A stretch of 64,000 nucleotides of DNA from Karstenula rhodostoma CBS 690.94 (Eukaryota > Ascomycota > Dothideomycetes > Pleosporales > Didymosphaeriaceae): NCBI GenBank assembly GCA_010093485.1, contig MU001499.1, positions 372,001 to 436,000 of the forward strand, read 5' to 3'. The notes below the pieces were generated by a model. It did no database searches, was not told where the DNA came from, and saw only the letters and a list, made by a program, of their open reading frames with translations. Shown one piece after another: positions 20,699 through 31,180 of this stretch; within the stretch, counting starts at the first letter, position 1, and the number at the start of each line of letters is the position of its first letter. Both the position numbers and the translations under genes were made by a program.

Positions 20699-21126
20699 GA
20701 CGATGTAGAACTACATCTGCAAAGCGCTCGACTACGAATACTACACCCTAATCTCCACCACCCGTTGCAGGGGCACCACACCCACCTCGGTAAGACTGCG
20801 CAAATTCCAGCACATATCCAAAGCGAATTTAAACTAACACCTCGACTCACTCCCTCAGACCACTGTATCGATGCATTGCGCCAGACGATACAGTGCACGG
20901 TGACATCGCCCCGCTACCGAAATACGTGGATCCAGAGACGGGCCACGAGTTTACGGATTTCCATCAGTATCACCCGTGTCGGGACTTTGACATGCTTAGG
21001 GACTGGGCTGATACGAGGGGGTATGATGCATTGGTCGAGGCGAACAAGCAGAAGGATGGTAGATCAACGCCACTAGCCTATTTTAATACCTATCTTACAA
21101 GTCCACCACGAGGTTTACCTCTCTAG
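20699..21126 (+). pseudogene. UstYa-like (DUF3328) gene remnant
   Basis: Two pieces joined by a good intron (20790-20858; GTAAGA, branch ACTAACA, CAG) read GHHTHL-DHCIDALRQTIQC, and after a shift of frame near 20894-20899 continue HGDIAPLPKYVDPETGHEFT, DFHQYHPCRDFDMLRDWADT, RGYDALVEANKQKDG. The HxxHC plus LRQ...C pattern and the following HPCRDFD(M/L)xxW block are the C-terminal half of DUF3328/UstYa oxidases, which build cyclic RiPPs and related products in fungi (established knowledge). The first HxxHC half and the N-terminal membrane helix are not recognisable, an in-frame TAA lies just before 20700, and the frame breaks in the conserved CHGD block. I therefore call it a remnant; a sequencing error in a partial gene is the alternative. 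It lies 72 bp from the secreted repeat protein at 21198. Confidence 0.6.
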
Positions 21127-21197
21127 ATCGCTCCATCAACTCTCTCCCCTTCACAACCCCATCACGTCATATGTCAAACGCTGCGCGTGTGACTATC

Positions 21198-22235
21198 TCA
21201 CGCCTTCCACCCACCATCCGGTCCATCGTACCGCCCGGGAACCGTGTCAACTGGCGCAGGAGCAACGGGCGCAGGAGCAACATAAAATCCACCATCAGGC
21301 TGCGTGTACCGCTCCTGACGCTTCGCCCATCCGCCGTCTGGACTGTCATAACGGGCAGGTTCTGGGTTGACGGGCGCGGCCGGAGGAGGAGGGACGTAGA
21401 ATCCGCCATCGGGCTGGGTGTAGCGGTCCTGACGGATGGCGATGGACCAGCCGCCGTTCAGGTCCGGGGAAGCGTCTTCAGTAGGGCGGGGGATGAACGG
21501 GGGTGCGTAGACTTCTGTCGGCGCAGGGACGGAATGGGAAGTGTACACTTCCGTTAGTGCTGGAACGATCGGTGGAGCGTAGACTTCAGTCGGCGCAGGT
21601 GGGACCCAGACATCTGCTTCCGGCACAGACGGGTTCCAAACGTCCGGCCCGGCGCCTTGTCGTTTTACCCAGCCGCCATCGGGAGCGTCGTAGCGCCCAG
21701 GAGTTTGCTCGACGGGCGCAGGGGCGACAGGTGGGACGTAGAACCCGCCGTCAGGCTGGGTATAGCGGTCTTGACGGCTGGCGATGACCCAGCCGCCGCC
21801 CGGGAATGGTGATGCATCTTCGGTGGGGGCAGGGACGACAGGCGGGATCCAGGGCGCCTTGGGGGAAGGTGGCTCCGGAGCTGGAGGTGGAGGAGGGGGC
21901 ACAGGCGTCGCGTTTGGTGCTGGTGGTTCTGGGGGCGGGGGTGGACCAGGAGGCGTCACATCCGGTTCAGGAACCGAGGGAATAGTGTCGTCTTGTCTCT
22001 CTGCGAAGCCGCCGTCTGGCGTAGAGTAGCGTCCAGGAGCCGGGTCGCCTGGCGCGGGTGCGACGGAGGGCACGGGAAAGCCGCCATCGGGTTGGGTGTA
22101 GCGGTCTTGACGGGGGGAGAAAGCGCGGCTGTTGAGGCGTGCTGGGAGGTGAGGTTGGGGGTTGTGTGGAATGGGTGCGATGGGTGCGGCCAGCGACACC
22201 GGGATGATGGTGGTGAGGAGGAGGGTGTAACGCAT
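21198..22235 (-). CDS. Secreted repeat protein with RYxxPDGG(F/W) units and Kex2-type sites
   Basis: Single exon; the ATG at 22235 opens a signal peptide (MRYTLLLTTIIPVSLA, cut near AAP), giving 345 residues. An upstream ATG at 22319 would bury it. The mature part is Pro/Ala/Val-rich and holds eight copies of R-Y-x-x-P-D-G-G-(F/W): four of RYTQPDGGF, one RYSTPDGGF, and RYDAPDGGW, RYDSPDGGW, RYDGPDGGW. They come in pairs, an F-type followed after 10-17 residues by a second unit. Seven of the eight are bracketed by R-Q or KR-Q steps (SPRQD, ERQDD, SRQDR, VKRQG, IRQDR, AKRQE), two of them full KR Kex2 sites. This architecture fits fungal Kex2-processed repeat proteins, the class that includes dikaritin RiPP precursors and short secreted peptides. 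A structural wall protein is the alternative. A UstYa-like remnant lies 72 bp downstream. Confidence 0.75.
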   Translation of the reverse strand: MRYTLLLTTIIPVSLAAPIAPIPHNPQPHLPARLNSRAFSPRQDRYTQPDGGFPVPSVAPAPGDPAPGRYSTPDGGFAERQDDTIPSVPEPDVTPPGPPPPPEPPAPNATPVPPPPPPAPEPPSPKAPWIPPVVPAPTEDASPFPGGGWVIASRQDRYTQPDGGFYVPPVAPAPVEQTPGRYDAPDGGWVKRQGAGPDVWNPSVPEADVWVPPAPTEVYAPPIVPALTEVYTSHSVPAPTEVYAPPFIPRPTEDASPDLNGGWSIAIRQDRYTQPDGGFYVPPPPAAPVNPEPARYDSPDGGWAKRQERYTQPDGGFYVAPAPVAPAPVDTVPGRYDGPDGGWKA

Positions 22236-22813
22236 GGTTACGAGGGAGGGAGAAGATAATGAATGACTAGCGTTGGGAGAAGGAGAAAGAGGTCTCTGAA
22301 GCGTTGTTCGGCGATTCACCGTGGTATTGCTCGAGGTGTTATATCTATTGAGGCGCGAAGAGTTATTGTTGTCATACTTCAGGTGCCCTCATGCATATTC
22401 TGTCCAGCTTGCCCGAACCGGTGATGATGTTGCCGGACATTGCGCGTTTCCAGAACACTTCGCCAGCCTCAACGGTGAAGTGTTTCTCGCGCGGTTCGAC
22501 ACCGCTCTGAGTGCACGACGTCCGCGTGTATGCCTGCACCGTAATCAGACGGAGAGGATGTGTTTCAAGGGAAGAACGCCCGTGATGAGTTCGCCGCAGA
22601 CGATCCGTCGATCAGCCTTGTGGATCTTGCAGTGAATCCTTCCCGCGTGGGGTCCGTTTTGCGCGGAGGTCGCCTAGCCCTATTTTAGAGAAGCGCACGA
22701 CATCCCTGTGCAAGATCGTCATAACAGAGCATCGAGTAGATGAATATCGCGTTGTGAGGCTGCGTTGCACACTCTTGCATCATCCAGCACTTTGTGTTGC
22801 TTGCTACGTCAGG
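22236..22813. other. Intergenic region
   Basis: The promoter of the repeat protein should lie in 22236-22400. The open frame 22321-22635 (plus) starts with a non-ATG codon and has no recognisable feature. On the minus strand, a short stretch ending near 22555 reads CKIHKADRRIVCGELITGVL, protein-like but isolated; it may be a gene scrap. Confidence 0.35.
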
Positions 22814-25200
22814 CTACCCCGTGAACTTCCCCCCGCAGTAAACACACACATCGCATGCGAGGAACAATGCTCGCGCCAGCGAAACCTCCCCTTCCATCCT
22901 CCCACCGTCCTCGTCTTGTTCCTGCGCCCCAACAAACTCCTCACTTAGATACGGCGTCCGGCACAGCGCACATGCCTTCGAGATCCTCGGCCGCTGAATA
23001 GCCACAAAGCTAATCCCACACCGCGAGAACTCGTGCCCATTCGTGCACCACGCGGTGTCCAGGTCCTCGAGCGGGATCTCTGCTGCGCAGAAGTTGCAGG
23101 TGTCGCAGGGATGCGCTGACACTACCCCTTGGCCGCGCTCCTCATCTCCCTCTACCATGATGGTGTCAACGAGGGCCACAACGCGGCGGTGGTGTTCCGT
23201 AATCTCGGCGGAGAACGGTGTGGCGCAGGTGAGTGCTGGAGGAAATGAGGAAGTGAAAGTTGCGAGTCGGTATGCAATGAGGGTGCGAGGGAGGACAGTG
23301 GGGAGTGAGGGGGCGAGGGTTTGGGAGACGAGGTTGTGTAAGCGGTTTTTGAGGGTGGGAGGGAAGAAGAGGAGGGTATGTTTAATGTGTGTGATAAGAG
23401 CGCGGATGTCAGTCGTAGAGACTGATGCGGTAGATTCTCCGTTTGAATTCGAGGAAGAAGGTTTCGAATGCAGGGCGAATAGCTGGGTGGTCACTTCATC
23501 GATAGTGCTGGGGGCGGACTCGTTGCCGTCTCCTGTGCGCTCGGCCCATTTGCGGAGCGAAAATACGAGGCCTTCTGCGCTGCAGTTTTGTGCTGGGGTC
23601 TCGAGCTTGGCATCTTTGTCATAGTTTCGTAGGCCGGATATGGCGATCGAAGTGCGCCGGTCGTTTGGCGGACCGTATTCTATCATGTCACTCGGATGGA
23701 CTGTGCTGCATGCTGCGACGAAGTCGCCGAGCGGAGAGGTGGATAAACCCCAGACTTTGCTCCGAACATTGCCTGCAAGTTCGTGTTGAGCGCTGAAAAG
23801 TGCCTGTGTATCCCATAGTTGTTCACGCCAATGAGGATGGTTGGAGATGGGTGTGAGAGAGTTATTCGAGCACTGGAGCCGACTTGTGTAGCTTAATGTT
23901 GCCTGAAGTGATGCGAAGTGGATGGTTGGGTCTTCTGCTGTGTGGTCCCAGACTGCTGCGCTCATCTCGTCCCAGCGGCCGTCTAGATCGTGCTCCACGC
24001 GTGCTATGATTGCGGCATCCCCTGCGGAGATCTTCAAAATGACTACATTAGTAAGGCTGAACAGAGAAAGCGTGACTGTGTCGCCGTCCTCGATTTTAGA
24101 CGACCATTTCATCGGGCCGGCATATCGAAGCTTGATGTCGGGATAGATAACCTCATCGTTGCCAATGCCAATGGTCTCGCCGCTGTAGGTAATGACCCTG
24201 GCACGAACATCTTCATTGGTTGCGTACACCAAGACAGAGTGATACCAATCTCCCCGTACTGTCCATGGGCTCCACGCGAGTCGTGAGACATGCCGCTGCT
24301 GTTGCATTATCTCATCGAACGTGTCAGCGCTCTCGAACACGTTCTCGGAATCGGGAGTGACCGAGAAATGATTCAGAGCTTCCCCAGACCATTCTTCCTC
24401 GGCGCCCAGAGTCGTGGCTGGCGTATCGATAGCAACAAAAGCGATCTGGTTGTCATCATTGGCGACAGCAACGATGGGTTGAGCCCACGTAGTCTGCGTG
24501 CCGATGATAGCAGCAGGTTCCGGGCTGGGCAGCGAAGGCGCCCAGGCAAAGCATCTTATGCGGGTGCGTAGACGCATCTTTTCCACGGTTTCATGAACCA
24601 AAGTACTTTCGACCTCGTTCAAATTACTGGAGAAGTACAGCACGAGCGCATCATTGATAATCTATCGAAGCTCATTTCAGCATGCATACCATTCATGGCG
24701 ATTGCGAAGGCGTACCAGCTTCCGCTTCCAGCTTACTTCATCGTCGATCTTCCCCTCACTCGCCCAGATGCTCAGAACCAAGCTCGATGTCAACACGCCA
24801 AGCGCACATCGTCGATGCTTCGCGATCCCGGGCGGCGACCAAGCTATCGATATGGGCGCGCTGGTAGACACTTCCTCGCCAACAGAGTAGGTAGATATAG
24901 GCCCAGCTTCCTTCTCCGGGAGTTCTGTTGCGGTGAACCATGAGACGGCCAGTGGAATGTGATGCCAAGAGGAAAAGTCATGCTCTGTGTCGTTGGACTT
25001 GGTGTGCGGGAACTTGTTACCTGTTAGCATGTATTATAGCTTGGATTTATTTGAACTTGTGTAGCTCGCATGTTGCGTGTGTGTTCACTCACGAGAAGCT
25101 CGACTTGTTCCTCGCTCGCAAGTGCGATAATGCCATCATAGCTCCATTCGATCGCGTCGACACATGCAGGCCAGCATGCTATCGTCGTGGTGTCAGACAT
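22814..25200 (-). CDS. Transcription factor TFIIIC subunit (TFIIIC90/delta type, zinc-finger C-terminus)
   Basis: Exons 25200-25093, 25012-24690 and 24626-22814 join in frame to 747 residues. The N-terminus reads ACWPACVDAIEWSYDGIIAL, ASEEQVELL-FPHTKS, the start of a WD40 propeller; further blades are visible (ISIAWSPPGIAKHRRCALGV, ARLAWSPWTVRGDWYHSVLV). The C-terminus is a zinc-finger domain: HPCDTCNFCAAEIPLEDLDT, WCTNGHEFSRCGISF, SKACALCRTPYLSEEF and CDVCVYCGGKF provide paired Cys/His ligands, as in the zf-TFIIIC family. TFIIIC binds tRNA gene A and B boxes and recruits TFIIIB for RNA polymerase III. The first intron uses an AAG acceptor at 25013-25015; an AG eight bases earlier is out of frame. 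Divergent with the short gene at 25805 across a promoter with three CACGTGAC boxes. Confidence 0.85.
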
Positions 25201-25492
25201 GTCTTATTTTTAGAACTATATCTGTAGGGGGAAGGCGTAGAAGGTTGCTTCATAGTTGCGTGTGTCGCGACCGTGATGTTGAAGCGTGGAAGCTCGCTTG
25301 ACCGAAAGAGGATTTTGAGGCTCGACACGAGTCAGGTGATGACACTGCCATGACTCGGGTATTTTCATCATGAAGGACCAGCGATCTTCGCATGGGCGGG
25401 CAGGCCTGGCCTTTTTACTCTGGGCTGATGACTGACTGTAACGAGACGACCCGTCCGGTCTACGATCGCAATACCCTTCTAATATTTGGCTC

Positions 25493-25528
25493 CACGTGAC
25501 AGCACGTGACATAGTCAGAACACGTGAC
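25493..25528. promoter_or_regulatory. Three CACGTGAC boxes
   Basis: CACGTGAC occurs at 25493-25500, 25503-25510 and 25521-25528, all in one orientation, within the 604-bp divergent promoter between the TFIIIC subunit and the short gene at 25805. CACGTG(AC) is the core bound by bHLH factors such as Cbf1 in fungi. Three copies within 36 bp are unlikely by chance; the bound factor is inferred. Confidence 0.6.
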
Positions 25529-25804
25529 GTTTGTGCTATCACTATCGAAAGTGAACTCATTTGATGGTTCGCAAGCCCTTTCTACTGCACCCCGATTAGC
25601 TTGCTCAGGGCTCAGATTCTGCTTGGGGAACAGCTGGCTTGGTAGGTAGGTAGCTATAGAACGCCTGCAAACCCAATACATACACCCTGTGTCCCGTGAT
25701 ACCTTCTGGCCGCAACAACCACCTTTCACTTTCGCTCATTCCGCGTCCCTGTCTTCGAGCTCCGAATTCTCCCTATTTTTGCGGCAACGGGAAAGAATTC
25801 ATAA

Positions 25805-26072
25805 ATGAGCAGTCCTAATTCCACGGAGTTGGATGACCCAACGCCGGTTGCGCTATCGAGAGGGAAGATCAAGAAAATGTACGTCGTAACTGGAGGCGCA
25901 TTGAGCACCTGGTAGATAATGAGGCTGCTGGATGACATGTACTTGTAGATCTCTTAAACCCCTACCAGCGCGCTTAAACCTGATGGCCATGGAGGAGAAT
26001 GGAGTGCGGCGCAAGACGCATAGTCAATCTGATGTGACTGCCGGAGTCGGGGTCAACCAACATCCATCTTGA
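25805..26072 (+). CDS. Short two-exon hypothetical protein (65 aa)
   Basis: Exon 25805-25878 (MSSPNSTELDDPTPVALSRG, then KIKKI) and exon 25949-26072 are joined by a 70-bp intron (GTACGT...TTGTAG). The product is 65 residues, Ser/Pro/Lys/Arg-rich, with no membrane segment; the second exon reads SLKPLPARLNLMAMEENGVR and ends VTAGVGVNQHPS. Each exon alone is too short to stand out; support comes from the ATG after a downstream E-box cluster, canonical splice sites and phase agreement. I do not recognise the protein. It is convergent with MSC2 (stop at 26303). Confidence 0.45.
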
Positions 26073-26302
26073 GCCGATGTACAAAAGACGATTATACAGC
26101 TTCGATACGTCAATATTGTATTTACGCCTTGCGAGTCTCGCAAAGCACCAAACGTAAGCAAACCTCCTATAGTTACATGCGCCTATCGCTGCACGCGGGA
26201 ATATCTGCAGCAGAAAGACGAAGAAAAAGTTATGTTCGTAACGAAAGCCAAGGTATGAACACCGTAATATGCTACCGAGAAAAAGAAAAAAGGTCGTCAC
26301 AC

Positions 26303-29219
26303 TCAATTCGACTTGTTGCCGCCGCCGCACCAGCAGTTCCCTTCACCCTCCCGCTCGACGTGCAACACAACATGCAAGCCTTTGCCTTTGAGGAACTGCG
26401 CCGTGCGTTCTCGAACATCTTCCACGTCAGCTCCCCGCGCGGCGATGATATGGATGGCACCGAGGATTCTTTGTCCGCGAGGTGCATGTTCATGGTCGTG
26501 CTCGTGCTCGTGGTGGTCATGGCTGTGGTCGTGGTCGTGATCATGGTCCCCATTTCCGTGCGAGTGCGAGTGGCCATGGTCCGAATGGTTGTGGTCGTGA
26601 TCATGTTCTGCGTGGGAGTGGACATGTCCGTTCTCATGCTCGTGATCATGGTCGCACTTCTCATGCTCGTGGGCGTGCACTTCAGCGTGCGCAGCACCTT
26701 CGTCCTCAATCCAAAATTTCGGCACAGCATAGCCCACGACACCTCTGAGAGAGCTGAGCTCTTGAAGCGTATTGCGAATGCCGTACTCTACGTCCGCAGG
26801 CAAAGAGAGCATCAATCGCATGCCGGCACTCTTTACGAGCGGAATAGCGGAGAGGAAGATGAGAATGGCGATGATGCATGATGCAATAGGATCCCAGCCA
26901 GACCAGCCGTAGTACTTGGTCAGGAGTGTCGAAATAATCACAGCAACAGATCCTAGCGCGTCGGCAAGAATATGCAGGAATATGCCTTGCATGTTCTCGT
27001 TGTCGTGGGAATGTCCATGACCATGTCCATGGTCTCCATGATCGCTGCTGCGTGTTAGTGCAGTTCATATTCGGACAGCTGATCGACAACTTACTGGCCG
27101 TGGTCGTGCCCGTGGCCGTGATGGGCGTGCCCAAACGCTGTCAACCCCACAATGTTCACCAAGAAGCCAAGCACACTGACAATGAGTAGCTCGTTGAGCC
27201 TACGCAGTTCGTGCCCTTCCCATAGCCTCTCGAACGCGTCAAAACAAATCTCCACGCTGACTAGCAAAAGGAACACACCGTTGGCAAACCCGGACAGCGT
27301 GTCAACCTTTCCATAGCCGTATGGGAAAGCAGCGTTCGGACGCCACTTGCTCATCACCGCAGCTGCCAAGCCGACCGCAAGTCCAGCACAGTCGAACAGC
27401 ATGTGAATGCTGTCGGTGAGTAGGCCCAATGATCCGCTCACATAGCCGTAAAAGAACTGAACCATCATAAACGATAGGTTCAGTACTCCAAAATAAGCAA
27501 TGCGGCGCGAGTCCTTCTCAATCATCACACTGTGGATGATGGAGCCTGGCGTGCAACGCGCGATGATGAATGTGGATATCCTAGAATGATTGCCATGGAG
27601 GTGGTGATCGTAACCGTGATCGTGATCGTGCGAGTGTGAATGAGAATGGGTCGCATGCGAGTAATCGTGTGACGACGGTCGAGAAAGGGCTGATGCTCGT
27701 GTGTCAAAAGCGGTTGCCCCTAGGATGAAGACGAAAGCGACATAGACATGCCAAGCTTGATGCTCAAACTGTATGAAAAATACTGTGAGCAGACCGCCAA
27801 TTGCCAAGCCACTCTTTTTAGGGCTGCGCAAAGCGTTGGGAGACGAGATATATACCGATGCTGTCGCTGATGCAATGGAAAGGGTGGACAACAGGAGTGC
27901 ATAATGAGACAAAGAAGGTGCAGACGAAGAAAATTGGGCGAAGATGATAGTGAAGAAGGTCAAGACGAGACCGGTCGCGAGAGTTAGGTCAGTATCTAGT
28001 GAGGTGCTGATGAGAGGAGAGGATGGCTTCGGCAAGCTCGCTCGTGTCGACGATTGCGTAGTCCAACCGTTCTGGGTCTGCGATGTCATCAAAGACCAAC
28101 CCGTCGCCGGGAGAGGGGGTGGAATGGCGAATATAGAGATGACCAGCGCGATGAACCCTAGTATCACGCCGGCTGTGTCTGCAGTGTTGAAGCTGCGCAC
28201 AACCATTGCGATCAAAAGAGCGGCATACGTTGTTGTCCTGGTCCGTAAGGTTCGCCTCGTGTTGTCCCACGCGGACTGTTTCCCGGGCTTCTGGTCAAGA
28301 CCGCCTAAACCTGCAGTGAAAGCCACCAGAAGGAAGAGGGCTGTTGTGGCACCTCCTAGTTGCATCGTAGCATAGAAAGGCAGCAAAACGCCAAGCGCGT
28401 GTAGGGACGCGCGCAATACCAAGCTCGGGTGGAAACAGCCAATCTCCTTTGACTTCTCGGAACCCTCGTACACCTTCCGTCTGTCTAGTGGTGCATCTGT
28501 CGCCAGGCGGAACTTAGAGATGAGACCCACGAGCAGCAGTGTCGCGGAGGAAAGCGTACATGCATGAAGCAATTGTCCGCCCCCTGGGTATTCTTGAGCA
28601 TTGGAGTCGGCTACAGCGTCTACCAGACTTTTAGGCGATTGGCGAGTCTGGGATACCGAGCTATAGTACGCAAGCGATGCGAAAACGTACGGCAGAGGCA
28701 CGAGGAGGGCCGTGAGCGCTTCGGGGAGTTCGAGCCACGATCTGGCTGCCAATTAGCATATTCACACTCTCTGTAAGCACGATGTACGCACGATTGTGGA
28801 GGGAACGCGGTCGGATGCTCGTGGATTGGGGAGAAAGCTTGCTTCGCGGCAGCACTCTTGCCCCCTCCTGGCCTTCCTAAGTCGGACTCGCCCCGCGGTC
28901 TGGCCTTGGGTCGTCCGTTGGTGAAGGGCTTCAGCGTATACGTCGACTCGATCGATCTTGAATGGTTGTGGCTGTGGTCGTGCGATTGGTTATGCTGGTG
29001 GCCGTAGGGGGACAATCCCTGAGTGTACAATTGACCGTTCATTTCGGATCTCGCATGACGATGGGCGCCCCCCACCTGGCTTTGTGTCCTTGAAGGCGAT
29101 GCGCCGTTCATCTGGGCGGGCCAGGGCGCAGAACGGTCGGCAGCGTAGTGCGAGTGCGAGTGTCCATGGCCACGGGCGGGCGACGCATTATCTATGGGCA
29201 AGGCATACGTAGACGCCAT
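26303..29219 (-). CDS. MSC2: Zinc transporter Msc2 (ZnT5-like cation diffusion facilitator)
   Basis: Exons 29219-28792, 28741-27095 and 27044-26303 give 938 residues. The N-terminal 145 residues are cytosolic and His-rich (GHGHSHSHYA, NQSHDHSHNHS). Then follow about eight extra membrane helices that mark the Msc2/ZnT5 branch, a His-rich loop (HSHSHSHDHDHGYDHHLHGN), and the CDF core: FFYGYVSGSLGLLTDSIHML with the zinc-site D and H, later HGHSHDNENMQGIFLHILAD with the second H...D pair, then a huge His/Asp loop near the C-terminus (HDHDHDHSHDHHEHEHDHEH). Msc2 with Zrg17 carries zinc into the ER/secretory pathway (established knowledge). The second intron ends with CAGCAG, so two acceptors three bases apart are possible. 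The first intron acceptor (28742-28743) was chosen to keep frame (PPQS-SWLELPEALTALL). Confidence 0.92.
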
Positions 29220-29643
29220 ATGTAGCGCGTTCGGGGGTCCGCCGCGATATCGCCTGGGCGCATCCGACTAGGCAAAAGGGCCGCGCCTCTGGGATTTCTT
29301 GGTGTTTTGGTTCTATTGTCGCATCCGATGCGGCCAGAGCTGGAGCAACAAAGCGCGGGGAGCCAGAGCGAATTGCGGGGAGGTGGAGGTATCGCAAAGC
29401 GGTACGGCGGCTCGAATGCGCAGTTATGTTTCGTCGATAGCGGCCGTGGCCGCTCAGGGGTCTCGTCTCACCGAGATTGGCAGGCGCGATGCGCTCAGTG
29501 GCGCCTGCTCAACTCCGCAACTGTGGCGGCCCTAGCATGGCCCTAGCGCGGCCTGTGGCTGACACGCACAAGAAACGTGACCTTTCACACCAACAGCGGA
29601 TATACATTGCCTGAGCACCACGCCGTGCGGGCGCTGCGACGAC
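29220..29643. promoter_or_regulatory. Divergent promoter between MSC2 and ALG1
   Basis: 424 bp lie between the two starts. The minus-strand readings here are not coding. No clear TATA or known box was recognised. Confidence 0.35.
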
Positions 29644-31180
29644 ATGTTCAATCTGCACGACATCCTCCGCGACGACTTCTTGACCGAGAAAGGCAGCCGG
29701 CTGTTCGATGTGGCACTATACGCGATACTTGGCCTTTCCACGCTATTCACCATTATCCTGGTCACGTTGCCCTCGCAATATGACCCTTACAAGGACAAGC
29801 CGTTGAGAGCCGTGAACGAGAGGGGCGAGGAGATCGAGTTGAAGAGAAAGGATGGAAAGAAGAAGGTCGACTTCAAGGCGGGGCGGACGACTCAAATCGT
29901 AGTTCTGGGCGACATCGGTCGGTCACCGCGCATGCAGTACCATGCCATCAGCATCGCGAAACACGGCGGAAAGGTCTATCTGGTTGGATATCAGGGTATT
30001 CTCAGGTCCTTCCTTACAACTTTGACATCTACTTACGGTACTGGTAGAATCCGAAGTCCACCCAGACGTAGCCTCCAGCGATCTCATCACCATCGTCCCC
30101 CTCAACCTATCCCCCTCCCTCCTCCGCTCCAGCTCCAAACTCCTCTTCCCCATCCTCGCCCCCCTCAAAGCCCTCCACCAATCCTGGACCCTCTACCGCG
30201 CCCTCGGCTACGCCTCCGAACCCGCACGCTATATGCTCGTGCAAAACCCGCCTTCCATCCCCACCCTCGCCATCGCAACCATCGTCAGCTTCCTTCGCAA
30301 CACCGAGCTCGTAATCGACTGGCACAACTTCGGGTACTCGATTCTTGCGCTCAAACTCGGGCCTTCGCACCCCCTTGTCAAAATCTCCGCTCTGTACGAG
30401 AATGCCTTCTCCAGACTCGCGGCGCAGCATATCACCGTTACGCACGCTATGGCGAGGGTACTTAAACGCAATTACGGCGTCACAGCGCACGCCCTGCACG
30501 ACCGGCCCGCCGCCCTCTTCCGGCCCCTCAACGCCAGCGAACGCTCGAAGTTCCTTTCCCGGCTCCCCGAAACAGCGCAGTATGCGCAGGACCTGGCTAA
30601 AGGCTCGTGGAAGCTGATCGTATCCTCGACCTCCTGGACTGCAGACGAGGACTTCTCGCTGCTGCTCGCCGCGCTGGAAACCTACTCTGCGCGCGCGACG
30701 TCGCAGGTTTCGCTCCCGAAGATTCTAGCGATCATCACGGGGAAGGGCCCGCAGAAGGAACACTATCTCTCGCTTGTGGAGAAGATGAATCAGGAGAAGA
30801 AGCTGCTGAATGTGGTTATTCAGACAGCGTGGCTTACTCCAGGGGACTACGCGACGCTTCTCGGTGCCGCGGATCTGGGCGTCTCGCTGCACACGTCGTC
30901 GTCGGGTGTGGATCTCCCGATGAAAGTCGTGGATATGTTCGGTGCGGGGCTGCCAGTAGTGGGCTGGGGCGATTTTGAGGCGTGGCCGGAGCTGGTGAAG
31001 GAGGATGTCAATGGCAAGGGATTCAATTCGTCTGAACAATTAGCGGAGCAGCTGGTGGAGTTGTTCGGCAACAAGGACAGCGTGTTGCCGATATTGAAGA
31101 AAGGCGCTGTGGAGGAGAGCAAGAACAGGTGGGATGATGAGTGGGATAGGGTTGGTGGGAAGTTATTTAGGTTCGTCTAG
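29644..31180 (+). CDS. ALG1: Chitobiosyldiphosphodolichol beta-1,4-mannosyltransferase (Alg1)
   Basis: Exons 29644-29995 and 30048-31180 are joined over a 52-bp intron and give 494 residues. An N-terminal membrane anchor ([20 protein letters not shown]) is followed by a GT-B glycosyltransferase of family 33: [122 protein letters not shown], and the donor-site block [20 protein letters not shown]. It adds the first mannose from GDP-Man to GlcNAc2-PP-dolichol on the cytosolic face of the ER. Length and motif order match fungal Alg1. Confidence 0.95.

Noticed and set aside
26069..26881. Plus-strand open frame with a long Val/Met-rich hydrophobic stretch resembling a membrane protein.
   Set aside because: It is the antisense of the His/Asp-rich loop of MSC2; His and Asp codons read backwards give Met and Val.
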